Shown here: one piece after another, positions 45,270 through 57,098 of the stretch
Layout: every line of letters starts with the position of its first letter
Numbering within the stretch: position 1 is the stretch's first letter
Source: Plantago major
Taxonomy: Eukaryota; Streptophyta; Magnoliopsida; Lamiales; Plantaginaceae
Reading direction: 5' to 3'
Length of the DNA: 64,000 nucleotides
Assembly: GCA_026545765.1 (NCBI GenBank)
Contig: JAIFAC010000115.1
Coordinates: forward strand, 112,710-176,709
The notes under the pieces: model-generated
What the model was told of the DNA's origin: nothing
What the model saw: the letters and a program-made list of their open reading frames with translations, nothing else
Databases searched by the model: none
Program-made: the position numbers and the translations under genes

Positions 45270-48075
45270 CTTACACTTCAGGAGTACAAACATCATATAA
45301 TCTGAAAAAACCATCATTAAAACCAGCAGCAAATTGACCTCCGTGGACATGAGAAGCAGCCTACACGATGCATGATTTAATCAATAAAGAGCAAGATTTA
45401 TGCAACTTGGTCTGACAAATTAAAACCCAGCTTAATCCATCCAAATGTTACAGTATCAATTATGTATGATATTGCTACAACAGAACCAGATAATTCCACA
45501 ATTCATATTTTGTGGCCGTTGAGGACATCATTTGAAATTATTGAAGATAGAAAGAAAGAAGAGTAAGAGCTCAACATGCTTGTGCATTTTACCAGCATCC
45601 ATAAGACTACTGACTTCTGGGCACATAAATCAGCGATTAAAATTTCTGCACAGATGAATAATCAAAACCAGCAGGCACGCCTTTTTTACTAATTTAATAA
45701 TCGAAGACCTTCTGTGCTTTCCAAGAGGAAAAACAGAACATGCTGCAAGAACTAGAGGCCAACTTTTTCCATGCAATCCGATTGTTATAGGGCCAACTAT
45801 AAAACTAATCAAGTTCACACCAACACAACAAAGAGCTTTTTACCTTGACAGCTTACAACCACTTAATGACAGTTCATAGATTAAATAAATACTCAAATAC
45901 TCCCTCCAATGTTTGGCAAAGGACATATTGACTTTTTAGTATTCAGTAAATAAACGACATTTTGGCATACGATACGGAAAATTGACAGTCGAATTTATCA
46001 TTATCCATAGAAAGACCGGATAATCAAAGAGACATGAAAATTTGATCAAAGAAAATAACAGGCACTATATTCCAACGACCAGAGTGTAGAGTAATAATAA
46101 ACTGAGGGTGTGGAGGGCGAACCAGAGCACATAACTGAGTCAGGAATGAGTAGAAGGTACAATTTGTCCTAATTTTTAGGTTCTTTTATTTTCAGATTCC
46201 GACTGTCTATCTGACCTAGATTAAAGTCTTAAATTGAAAACAAAGAAAAGGAAAAAAAAGAAAGTAATTCATAGGTTGGTTCACCATAAAGTCATCAAAT
46301 TCATTATTTTATTCCACCTGATCCTTTGAAGCTCATCGGAAGCAATCACCACTGGCGAGAATGGCTGCAATAAAGCAGTTTTGGCTCCAGGTTCGAATTT
46401 AGCATCCCAGCTGGCAATCTGATTGTGCAGCTTACTCCCAGCTGCAAAAATAGAAAATATCAAGACAAAAACTAACAGTACATTTGTGTGGACTGCGCTG
46501 GGGCGAACGACTTACAGGAGTGTTGACATATGACAATATAGTCCAGCGCCTGCTTCTCTTTTTCTTCTCTTCGGGCAAGTATATCTTCACTATCATCCAT
46601 TGCAGTAAGAAGTGGCTTTGAAAAGTGTCCACAACTCCAATTATAAATTGTTGACAGGGGGAAGGAAACTGCATTCTGAAGTACTAGGTCCAGGAGATCC
46701 TAAAAGTAGATTAGCTAACCCAGAATCAGGAGGTGTTCTGAAAGTAAGTGGCACGCGGCCTCCTACAACAATTCAGTAGAATAAATTCATAGAAATAGTA
46801 ACATTTTGAACAAATGACATTGCTGTCTTCAATAATGAACTAATGATGGAGAGAGTTTAAGCCAAGAGCATGCAAAAGAATCCACACAAACTATATTACC
46901 TCCATTTAGTTCAAACCAAGATGTCGAACGGGCTAGTCCACCAACACTGGTGGTGCTGACAGTTGATTCACCAGGACGAACAGCAGATTTGACAGATTTT
47001 GCTACCACATGCTCAATTCCAATAACGGATAACACTCGACGTCCGAGGCTTGCAACCCGCGGCGATGGATCCTTTGCCAAAGTGGACATAGCTAATACAC
47101 ACTGCGAGTATAGCGCATTATCTAAAGGTCTTAACCTCGAATGGTTAACAGCTCCATTGCTGGCAGCATCATTCAATGCCCCTGAATCAGAATGTTGAGA
47201 AGTCATCGGAAAGAGGAGATCCATGCATTATTCCAGGAGCAGCAAGAGGCTGCTGGTAGATACTCTCGCATCACGAGCTATTGACTGGCTGTCACTTCCT
47301 CCTACTCGTAATAATGGAGCAACTGATGGAACTATACTTCCATAGTGGGTTGGTGTTGTATAGCCACTACTAGAACTCTTGGCCACAAACGACAGCAATG
47401 AAGTGAGCACGGAATTGGCCTGAGGTTTTGAGTATGCAGCAGCAACATACTTTAGGTGCTTGTTGTGGCCAAAGGCAAAACGAGACAGAGCTGCATAAAG
47501 GTAGTGTTACTCCATGGAAATTGACTAGGCAACTTTGACGTGCTTTTTCAATCACAGGAAATAATAGAATTAATAGAGGAAAATGCAAATTATACATAAG
47601 CAAGCTGCAATTCTGCAATAGTATAGCCACCTAATGGTACGTACCCACAACAACTTCAGCTCGCACCAGTGGGCTTCCATCAGAAACATCTAAAAGACTC
47701 TTAATAATGCCAACTTCGGCCCTAACTTTGTCATCATCACCACAATCTTCATCTCCAAAACCATCTCTCATTGTGTCAAACCCAACATCAAGCACAGTGC
47801 CAAGGGCAAAAATGGCTGCAGCGCATACTTGACAAACACGAGGATAAAAATCACTAAATTATATTTCTTGAATTATGTTTGAAAACTAACGTGAGTTTAC
47901 GAGGAACCAATGCCAGCATGTATTTTATACAGGGACCAACCTCAGGCTGTGGCTCAAAAAGTAGTGGAGCAAGAATAGTAGGGGCATCAGCCTGCAAGCT
48001 TATCATCTGAGCTTCGAATAAATCCTCCCACACTTTCCCAAGGCATAAGCAAATCCATTGAAGGAATAGAGGCTC
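45270..48075 (-). pseudogene. RAPTOR gene fragment (TORC1 subunit)
   Basis: Minus-strand exons: [19 protein letters not shown] and [18 protein letters not shown] (about 48075-47945); [19 protein letters not shown] (47830-47640); LSRFAFGHNKHLKYVAAAY (47490-47240); [20 protein letters not shown] with [11 protein letters not shown] (47220-46902); [20 protein letters not shown] (46680-46500); [20 protein letters not shown] (46440-46310); and a WD40 exon with HGGQFAAGFNDGFFRLYD (45362-45270). These follow RAPTOR's HEAT-WD40 order, with introns kept. Frameshifts at about 47240 and 47190 break it; the N-terminal domain and most WD40 exons are missing. RAPTOR is the substrate-recruiting subunit of TORC1. 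The 5' edge coincides with the palindrome. Confidence 0.82.
45363..46280. other. intron-like sequence of the RAPTOR fragment
   Basis: About 0.9 kb of AT-rich DNA between two RAPTOR exons, with a tactccctcc motif at 45897-45907 that recalls a Stowaway end, without a matching second end. Confidence 0.4.
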
Positions 48076-48828
48076 AGTTGATTTAAACAAAGTTATCAAA
48101 CTCATACATTTATCGTAATCCGATTGAATGCTCTTGTAACTCACAAAAGGCTTGAGGGGTAAAAGTTGAGTGCGTTCAATTGCATTATAAATATTCAATG
48201 GAAGGTAAAAAATTTCAAGGGGTAAGAAATAAGGGATGGTGAAGTATATATTCTTTCAAAAAGTCAGACTCTTGAGTATGGTAACGGAGGTCCTCGTATT
48301 TGGCTTTAAATAGGTCGTATAGACCACGAGGAAGAGGTTATCGGTGGTTAAAATAGAGAGAGGAAATCAAAGAGTCTACCCTTTGGATCGGTTTTGAAAA
48401 CTAATAGACTGGTGGGTCTTGTCGGCTGAGAGAATTATCAACTCTGGTCTAAAATCAACACAGTATTTTGCCTTTTTTATCATTTGATATAAATGCAAAA
48501 AAGATTTTAAAATCTTTTGGTATTCAGAATTAAAACAGGATTCACTGTATACTGGACTTTCTCTGAAAAACCTGTTTAAGGAACAACCAAGCCTAGGTGT
48601 AATGAGGTAAGATTCAACATGGTCTTTCGGTATAATACCTAAATAGTGAATTTTGGGAAGGTCTGTAGAAAAAATGAGATCATTTATATCTAAATTTGGA
48701 ATAGGGAAGAATGAAGCAGGAGAAGGGAGGTTGGGATAGAATGAAATTTCTCAGTTTAAATTTTTTTCATATGGTATGGCTTTTGGATCAATACGCCAAG
48801 TGAATGTGAATTGCCCTTCAGTAGTCAT
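48076..48828 (-). pseudogene. kinase-like gene copy (left arm)
   Basis: Starts ATG at 48828 and reads the same family as 49295-50037. It keeps DINDLIFSTDLPKIHYLG in frame where the right copy has an extra T, but it has its own stops and indels (for example in the CVDFRPELI region). It runs into RAPTOR coding sequence at 48076, giving an ORF of 114 residues at 48198-47854. Identity as a kinase is weak; see the right copy. Confidence 0.5.
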
Positions 48829-49041
48829 ACCTATTTGCACCAAAACATAATTTTCAATATATATACACTAAAAAAATTAATATTAAACCTAGAGGGAAAG
48901 TAAACTGTAACACACCTCAAGGAGGAGCAGTAGAAACGGGAGGAGCAAATTGGGAGGCGCGCAGGTGGAGACGAGCAGAAGAAGGAAGGAAGAGGACGCC
49001 GTTTCTCTGTTTCTGTTCTGAAAAGTCGAAAACCTAAAATG
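48076..49041 (-). repeat. left arm of near-palindrome
   Basis: Reverse complement of 49091-50037 with few differences. It begins abruptly at the RAPTOR exon, where the shared sequence stops at aaatcaact. Confidence 0.88.
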
Positions 49042-49090
49042 TGAAAAGTTATGGTTTAGGTTTAGGAAGACGCCGTTTCTCTGTTTCACA
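49042..49090. other. palindrome centre
   Basis: About 50 bp between the arms. It holds an extra copy of gaagacgccgtttctctgtttc, which also occurs in the left arm (about 48990-49010), so the centre itself arose by duplication. Confidence 0.65.
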
Positions 49091-50037
49091 CGTTTAGGTT
49101 TCCGACTTTCGTAATGTAAAGCAGAAACGGGCGTCTTCCTTCTTCTCGCTTGCCTCCGCACACGCCTCCCACCCGCCTCCCGCTTTACTGCTCCTTGCGC
49201 CTCGAGGTGTGTTACAGTTTACTTTCCCTCTAGGTTTAATATTAATTTTTTTAGTGTATATATATATTGAAAATTATGTTTTGGTACAAAAGGTATGACT
49301 ACTGAAGGGCAATTCACATTCACTTGGCGTATTGATCCAAAAGCCATACCATATGAAAAAAAATTAAACGGAGAAATTTCATTCTATCCCAACCTCCCTT
49401 CTCCTGCTTCGTTCTTCCCTATTCCAAATTCAGATATAAATGACCTCACTTTTTTCTACAGATCTTCCCAAAATTCACTATTTAGGTATTATACCGAAAG
49501 ACCATGTTGAATCTTACCTCATTACACCTAGGCCTAGGCTTGGTTGTTCCTTAAACAGATTTTTTAGAGAAAGTCCAGTATACACTGAATCCTATTTTAA
49601 TCCTGAATACCAAAAGATTTTAAAATCTTTTTTGCATTTATATCAAATAATAAAAAAGGCAAAATACTGTGTTGATTTTAGACCAAAGTCTATAATTCTC
49701 TCAGCAGACAAAAGACCCAATAGTCTATTAGTTTTCAAAACCGATCCAAATGGTAGACTCTTTGATTTCCTCTCTCTATTTTAACCACCGATATACGACC
49801 TATTTAAAGCCGAATACGAGGACCTCCGTTACCATACTCAAGAGTCTGATTTTTTGAAAGAATATATACTTCACCATCCCTTATTTCTTACCCCTTGAAA
49901 TTTTTTACCTTTCATTAAATATTTATAATGCAATTGAACGCACTCAACTTTTACCCCTCGACCCTTTTGTGAGTTACAAAAGCATTCAATCGGATAACGA
50001 TAAACGTATGGGTTTGATAACTTTGTTTAAATCAACT
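49091..50037 (+). repeat. right arm of near-palindrome
   Basis: Inverted match of 48076-49041. The first 200 bp are a leader region (GC-rich cgcctcccacccgcctc, then a tagtgtatatatatattg stretch) and the rest is gene sequence. Confidence 0.88.
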
Positions 50038-50349
50038 ATGAGATCAAATGTCGTAAACTGGATCGTAGCAGCCCGGGGTAATGGTAAGAATCTTTTATTT
50101 TGAACATTTTTCCCCTACTGTTTGTGTTTAGCTGTGACGAGCATAATGAAACAAGGGGGGACAAAATTAGTCAACAAAATACAACAAGTGCAAAATCAGA
50201 ATTTGCAAATTCAACAGAACAAGCAGCGGGGGACTCTACAGAGAGTACCACAATCACCTCCATATTCAATGGCGCCAATTGATCAACTAAGGTTCCTAAG
50301 AAACTTAGTCGCATACATCTTCGAAGAAGATCCGAAATTCCTAGCTAAG
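49295..50349 (+). pseudogene. kinase-like gene copy (right arm)
   Basis: ATG at 49295 begins MTTEGQFTFTWRIDPKAIPY. A one-base change near 49450 moves to the 49440-49784 frame with RLGCSLNRFFRESP and YCVDFRPKSIILS. A stop after FDFLSLF is followed by EYEDLRYHTQESDFL and YILHHPLFL. The stretch CVDFRPKSIIL aligns with the HRDLKPENILL catalytic loop of protein kinases, and HHPLF with a kinase end, but the glycine loop and DFG are not convincing. A likely exon 2 (about 50137-50348) holds QLRFLRNLVAYIFEEDPKF before gtaaat. Family is not firmly known. Confidence 0.45.
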
Positions 50350-52999
50350 GTAAATATATTTTTTTCACTTTCTTCCTTATATCAGGTTTTGTTTTGAGGT
50401 GTATGTAAAGAGACTCAATTCTTGTAATGGTCTGTATGAATTGAGTTTGATAGTTCTTAAACCTTTGATTGCTGACCTCCTTAGCTATTGGTTTGTAATA
50501 GCAAGTGAGTTGGGTCCTTTTAGTTCGATCTTGAAGTCTGTCCAGTCCTACATAACTTGTTGTGAGCTACATGTGACATACAAGACTGAGGCAGCTACTC
50601 CAGTTTGGGCTTCTTTTGTGGGATCTGCTGATCATCCTAGTCTGCTAGGAACTATTGTAATCTCTAGCATTGGTAGTGTTAGTAAGTATTACTCTAGGTC
50701 TGCTAGAGTAGTATTTCTTTTGTTACTCAAGGTTTCTTATAAACCCCCTTGAATGTATTATTCTCCTATGATTATTTATAATATCAATAGCTTTAAAAAA
50801 AACATCGATACAAAATCCTCCAGTCAACTCATACAAAGAACAAACAGGATTCCATGTCAAGTGCCATGTCATATAGTATTGAAGTTCTAAACTATTGATG
50901 TCAGCAAGTAGTTCTAAACTAACATAAAATTATCTTGAAAAGAGATAAATGAGGATCATGCCTTCAAAAAATTCTCATATGGTCAAACATTTCAACTATC
51001 TCATATAGCATTTTATTATAATTGACAGACAGATCAACAATCATTCACTGTAACAGGAATAAAAATTTTATGGCTCAATTTTCTATAGAAAAGAACAACA
51101 CACTAGTGTATCCTGCCAGGCACTCTGCAGTTCTAATGTTAATATAAGCACCTGTTGTTGAGCAAAATATACTGCACTAGGAGGGTAAAATGTCATGTTT
51201 AACTGCTGATATTCATAAACTTAAACTAGTATACGAGAAAGCACACGGTGAGAGAACGATTACATTAGGAAACATTATTACGCTAATGGGCTCAGATGGT
51301 CGAAAACCTCCTATTCGACATGTTTAGGAACAGGGCTCTCGCTGTTACATTATCTTTTATTATTCCAGTAGCGAATAAGAAAATTAAAAGGATTTGCAGT
51401 CACTAAGAAGACAAAAAATATAAAATATAACGAGCAGTAGCAAGTTGGACATGAAAATATTTGTAATTAAATATCTATGTAAATCAAGAAAACTCACCTG
51501 ATGAAGATTCAGCTTGTTCAGCACGTGTCTTTTGTCAAATAGCGCAAGTCCTTAGTCCTGCTAGAACTAGGGCTCCAGGAGAAGCATGCATCCAGTTGCT
51601 ATTACATCAATCAGAGCATATCATAATTTTCAACTCCATCTTAGAGCCTGTTAAGCAATAAATGGCATATCATTTTGATTTGCATGATCTGTAACCTGAA
51701 AAATAACTAAGCATAAACATAGAAACTCAAAGGGGCCAAAACATGTTTGAAAATCTCAGGCAAGTAGTGAATGAATATGATTATAGTTTTCTAGTTCAAA
51801 CAACATATAAGAAAAATACTTGCTATATTCTTTCACTTACGTCTTTGCCATTTTCTAGTTTGAATGGCATATAAGAAAAAGACTTGCTATATTGTTTCAT
51901 TTACGTCAGTTGTGGCAAAGACGTTCAAGTAAGCAAACAGTCTTTCTGCATTGAAAACTCAATAACAACGCTGATAAAGCATGTATTGATGCATGCTTCC
52001 TGCTGATAATCTTGGAGCATTTGCATAACTCTTAAATTTATAATATACGTACCTAAGAAACTAAGATTCTTTCACGTGGTGTAGATAATTATTACACTAT
52101 CCCAGCACCCTGTAACCTGCAAAGAGTGTTGTATGGAGTTATGGACTTTTGTTAGAACCGATTGTCTTAGTAAAACTAAATTGTAATCTATACCTCTACC
52201 TACATTTGCTTAGGCATGTACTTATTTGAGCATTAGAATTGACAGTTCATAGCATCTGCTTAAGTTTATAAGGCTCATCTAGGCACTAGAATTGAAAGTC
52301 ACCATGCTATATCCAAGAGTCAATAACAAGCCGAGACAGAATAGTGCAAAGAACCAGGAATCACAACTTCTTGATTCATGCAAACAACAATGGATCAAAT
52401 GTCCATTACATAAATCATCCATTTTCATTCATGCGAACAACAATGCGAGAACATAAATTATCATCCAATCATAATTTCATTCATAGATCGCCATTTTGCA
52501 AACAGAAAATTAGCAAGAGGTATTGTATTGTTTTGCTGAATAGAATCATGAGAAATGTAAATAAGTTTTAAATCACTCGGTAATTGACGTGATTGATCAG
52601 CTTCGTACTAAAACAACATAGAACATGAGAAACCAGCAAAGAATCTGCACATAAATATAGAGGCTCTCACAACTGAAGGAGTGATCGCATCATCTAAACC
52701 AAAGAATTAAAATAGCAAAGACATATCTTCGAGCACTAAAACACTGCGACATAACGTTCAAACTTCATCCGGACTTTGAGGTACATTAACTGTTGACAGA
52801 AAATACAATGTGTTCGTCCTAAAAGTAATACCATGACTGCATAAGAGTAATACCATGACAGCATAAGAAAACTAAATAGCCTTGTGCTAAATAATGTCAA
52901 TTTCAATATCAACTACCTGTACTAACTCGCTGATTGAAATGATTACCAGGTAGATCGAAGAGGATGACTGGGATTATTGAAAATAAAGTCAAAATCAAC
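50350..52999. other. largely unidentified region
   Basis: A plus-strand frame at 50399-50752 (117 residues) has no family I recognise. A 37-bp stretch at 50631-50667 recurs exactly at 53852-53888. A minus-strand stretch at about 51600-51500 ends in a clean donor (atcag|gtgagt) and could be an exon. The rest is AT-rich with no gene seen. Confidence 0.4.
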
Positions 53000-53050
53000 T
53001 CACCAAATGAAATTAAGGCCAAAGTCGAGAGGATTACAATCGATCAGGCT

Positions 53051-53525
53051 GCCTGATCGATCGTAATCCTCTAGGTTTTCCTCTGAAAGCTTCGATCCAC
53101 ATTCACGATCCATATCCGACTCATTCACACGATGATTCTGCTTCAATTTTTCGGCCTGATCGATCGTATCCTCTAGGTTTTCCTCTGAAAGCTTCGATCC
53201 ACATTCACGATCCATAAACGACTCATTCACACGATGATTCTGCTTCAATTTTCCTGTACTCGCCCTCGCAGAGATCGAAATGCAGCCGCCTGATCGATCG
53301 TAATCCTCTACGTTTTCCTCTGTAAGCTTCGACGCACATTCACGATCCATAGCCGACTCATTCACACGATGATTCTACTTCAATTTTTCGGCCTGATCGA
53401 TCGTAATCCTCTAGGTTTTCCTCTGAAAGCTTCGATCCACATTCACGATCCATAGACGACTCATTCACACGATGATTCTGCTTCAATTTTCCTGTACTCA
53501 CCCTTGCAGAGGTCGAAATGCAGTT
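53051..53525 (-). repeat. higher-order tandem repeat, 103/134-bp alternation
   Basis: The motif gcctgatcgatcg starts units at 53051, 53154, 53288 and 53391, with spacings 103, 134, 103 and about 134 to the end. A 237-bp dimer is thus repeated twice. Long units contain a copy of the exon-donor region of the minus-strand start at 53542 (ttcgatctctgcgagggcgagtacagg), so the array grew from a gene's first splice donor. The longest open frame (53365-53000, 121 residues) is repetitive and not convincing as a gene. Confidence 0.85.
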
Positions 53526-53542
53526 GAAGCGAATTTCGCCAT
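53502..53542 (-). CDS. possible first coding exon, targeting-peptide-like
   Basis: Minus-strand ATG at 53542 gives MAKFASTAFRPLQ, followed by gtgagtacagg, a good donor. The short Ala/Arg/Ser-rich head is like an organelle-targeting peptide. The downstream exons were not found, so the gene is unknown and may be dead. Confidence 0.3.
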
Positions 53543-53588
53543 GGAAGAGATTGGGGATGACGAGCGAGAGTATAATTGGGTTTAGATT

Positions 53589-54933
53589 GTTTACATTTTC
53601 TGTTGGTTTAAGAAATTAGAAATGAATGGATTGAAGAATAAATTGCAAAAAGGTCCAAATATTGAGAGGAAGTTTTATTTTTTTATTGCATAAATGCCCC
53701 TATATTGAGAGGAAATTTAATTCCTCCCTCTTTTGTATCAATCGAGAGGAACTTTCCTATCAATTGCTATGTATTGAGAGGAATTAATGCTCCTCTCACT
53801 TGGGTATCAATTGATAAGAACATTTCCTCTCAATTAGCATCTTTTCTTGTAATCATCCTAGTCTGCTAGGAACTATTGTAATCTCTAGTTTTCATCAACA
53901 CAAATTCACCAGCCTGCTGAAAGGTAAAATTCTGACTTCTGAAATCTATGAAAAACACTATGTCCACATAAACATCAACTGATACATTATTTGTCTGTGT
54001 TTTCAACTTTTCTTCCAGTGAAGACTACATTCTCGCTAATTACCAGTTTCTGTTCAACAAGGTATGTCTCTCAACAGATTTATTACAAACTGGAAATTAT
54101 GTTTTCGTGAATACTTATCTTTATCTGTTCAGTGTGAAGCTATTTGATAATAACAATTTCGACCTATGTTCATCACTCTAAATTGGAAAATTGGGGAAAA
54201 CGAATTAACATAATAATTGGGGAAAACGGATTTCGAACAGATTCGTAGAAAACTCACCTGTAATGATGTCTTCGTGATTTGCTTTGCATATGCTGGAAGA
54301 AATTGAGTAGATTGGCTAGAAGTGAGTTGTATATTACCGACAAATTATGCATTACAACATTTTTAACATCCTGCATCTTCAATTCCGCCTGTGGAAGAAA
54401 CGATGAATTAGTTGCTTCTTATAGTTGATTACAACACCATCACCAAAAATAAGAATGCCCAGTTGTATAACATGATAAACGAATGGACAGATGACATTGA
54501 GAAACAGATCATCAAGAAAATCTGCGTGTTCAGTGAACTAAAACTTCAAGTAAAATAAACCATATACCTGAAGTGATTTGGTGAGATGCACAACACTGCG
54601 TTTAGTAGCTTGACGATGTAGATTAGGAGTAGAATCGATCGTTATGCTGTAGGAGTAGAATCGATCGATCGACAGATTTGTTGCTGTGTCTTGCTGTGCG
54701 GAAAACCCCATGACCGGTGTTGCTGTGTGTCGTCGCCTATTTAGCTGTGTGTAGAACTCTGTTTTTGTTTTGTTCGACTGTGTGGCTGTAGATCTGATTT
54801 TGTTCGACTTTGTGTGGCTGAGATCGATCGATCGTTGCGGTTGCGGTGTGGATCTGAGATGATCTGAGATCGATCAGTTTGAGATCGATCATTGATGCAT
54901 CGTTATTAGCTTCATGTGATCGAATCTGTGTGA
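53589..54933. other. upstream region, no gene seen
   Basis: Contains repeated ttgagagga motifs at 53660-53840 in both orientations, the 37-bp repeat at 53852-53888, several gatcgatcgatc stretches (54650-54850) and possible minus-strand leader exons with donors near 54255 and 54568. No coding frame recognised. Confidence 0.4.
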
Positions 54934-55262
54934 CTGAGCTTGTGTTTGAAAACGCTTAAAAAAGTGTTTGCATGGTTATTATATTACAACTTCTTCTTCT
55001 GCTACAACTTCTCTGAAAAAAAACAAGTAACCGCCAGAAGCAGAGAAGCAACCCAATAGCTGCTTAGCTTTTTTTCCAATTAAAAATAACTAATTAAATT
55101 AATTTTTGCAAACATTAGAACTTTCTGCTTTTACAATTTTAAGCTGCTTTTTATATGATATATCAAACACTACTGACTTTTGCTTAAAATCAACTTTAAT
55201 CAACTTTTAGTAAAAGCAGACAAAAAAGCACAAGTAAAAGCATTTACAAACACACACTCAGA
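54934..55262. mobile_element. MITE-like element (tentative)
   Basis: Ends are imperfect inverted repeats: ctgagcttgtgtttgaaaacg on the left, and ctgagtgtgtgtttgtaaatg on the right in reverse. The inside is T/A-rich with aaaagc-type repeats. No target duplication could be fixed. Confidence 0.4.
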
Positions 55263-55969
55263 ATCTGAGAGGAGATCAATTTTTTAGCGGTGTGTATCTG
55301 TATGTGAAAGAGTAAGTATAGTATAAGTCCTGATTTTCCATTAGGATATAGAAAGTCCGATTTTTTTTACAATACACCGCTGGTCAGTTTTTCCAGCCGC
55401 CCGGAAAATTCCGGTCAAACTATAAAATCCCCAAACCAGCTAAAATGCGTACAAACCCAACAAATCAAAAAATCATTTGATTCTGCATGAGTGAGTGCGG
55501 CTGAGCTAAACATCAACATCTGGATCCGTCAGAAGGAAGGTCAGCAGCGCGCCGTGGACCATCACATTCACATTCACGAAAGGATTCATTGGATTCCGCC
55601 TCCTTGTTCGCTCGTGGATCATTCTGAGCAAGCTCCGGTGCAGCCATTCAATTGATTGGGAAATTTGATTTGATTCGCCGGTGAGGTTAGTTTTCGATCT
55701 GAGGAAAAGATGGATGGATGGAATCTCGATTTGGAGAAGAGAAGACTCAGGAAGGTGTGGAGAAGGAGTCAAAATATTGTGTGTGAGAGAACGAATTGTT
55801 GTAGGAGACGAGTAGTATTGTCTATTAACAGTAGGAGGACAAACAAAAAATAGATTTGACGTCACTCGATGATTTCTATTTGCTGGATCAAATCGCTCAT
55901 TCAATCCTATACGGTCATCCTCTTAGACGTTTTTTAGTAATTATTTTGATTTTTCGTACATGATTATGT
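55263..55969. other. unassigned region with one open frame
   Basis: A minus-strand open frame at 55904-55506 (132 residues) has no recognised domain and no clear start context. A plus-strand stretch near 55670 (ccg|gtgaggttag) could be a donor. Neither is supported as a gene. Confidence 0.35.
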
Positions 55970-56570
55970 GTTTGTGATATTTTGCATAGATTTATGATGT
56001 AGTGATATTTTGCATCTGTGAGATTTATATCTTGACGGGGGATTTTATGTTGTGTTTGTGGGATTTTGTGTTTTGACTGGGAATTCTGGTGGCTGTGGGA
56101 TTTATGTTGTGTTGGTGATATTTTGCATCTGTGAGATTTATCCTATTTCTGTGGGTTTTACATCTTGTCTGTGGATTTTTGCATCTGTAAAATTTATCTT
56201 ATATCTGTGAGTTTTTGCATATGTGAGATTTATCCGGTATCTGTGAATTTTAATAATTGGGGGATTTAATGTTGTGTCTGTGAGTTTTTATAACTGGGGC
56301 ATTTAATGTTGTGTCTGTGGGTTTTTACATCATGTATGTGGGTTTTTGCATCTGTGAGATTTATCTTATGTTTGTGAATTTTTGCATCTGTGAGATTTAT
56401 TTGGTATCTGTAAGTTTTTATAACTGGTGATTTAATGTTGTGTCTGTGAGTTTTTATAACTAAGGGAATTAATGTTGTGTCTGTGAGTTTTTATAACTGG
56501 GGATTTAATGTTGTATCTGTGAGTTTTTATAATTGGAGGAATTAATGTTGTGTCTGTGAGTTTTTGCCGC
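55970..56570 (+). repeat. degenerate minisatellite, tgtgagttttt units
   Basis: About 600 bp of repeated ttgtgtctgtgagtttttata and gcatctgtgagatttat units, of roughly 38-44 bp with much variation. The most regular part is at 56270-56560. Confidence 0.75.
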
Positions 56571-57098
56571 TGACCATGCACTGGTCTGACCACTGACCGT
56601 GAAAAACTTAAAAAATAGGCCTTTCCTATTCCTAATGGAAAAGCAGGTCTTTTCCTAGACTTTATATGTGAAAAGCGATTATGTCATAGCTGTATTTGTT
56701 GCCCTTTATGTACGTATTTGTTGCCATTTTTTTAAGTGCACTATTAATTCTTATTAATTCGTCTTAATTCTTAATAGACAGCTATACAAAATACCGTCAT
56801 TCTTTTTGACCCTATTCATCGTAGTTTTCTATTAAGAATTCTTTCATTCATTTTAACCTAATTCACCTAAGTGTTCTACTAATAATACCTTCACCCATTT
56901 AAACCCAATCTCATATTCTCTTTTAATTATAGTCTTTATTTCTTAGAATACTTTTTAATCATATTTATTTGTGTATTTTGTAAAGGACTTTTTTATTATT
57001 TTGATGTTAACCTTTCATAATGTTGTAGTGTACATCTTACTATAGTATTTAACAAATTACATGATTAATCTTTTTCACGTAAAAAATGCATAATAATT
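56571..57098. other. intergenic, no gene seen
   Basis: AT-rich spacer, with ttaattc-type repeats near 56740-56770. Confidence 0.5.

Noticed and set aside
45897..46110. Stowaway MITE from a tactccctcc end
   Set aside because: No matching inverted end with TA was found on the right side.
49295..50349. Firm annotation as a protein kinase
   Set aside because: Only a catalytic-loop-like stretch and an HPLF end match; glycine loop, lysine and DFG are not convincing, so the call stays tentative.
55506..55904. 132-residue minus-strand frame as a gene
   Set aside because: No domain, no splice or promoter context, and the opposite strand looks at least as gene-like.
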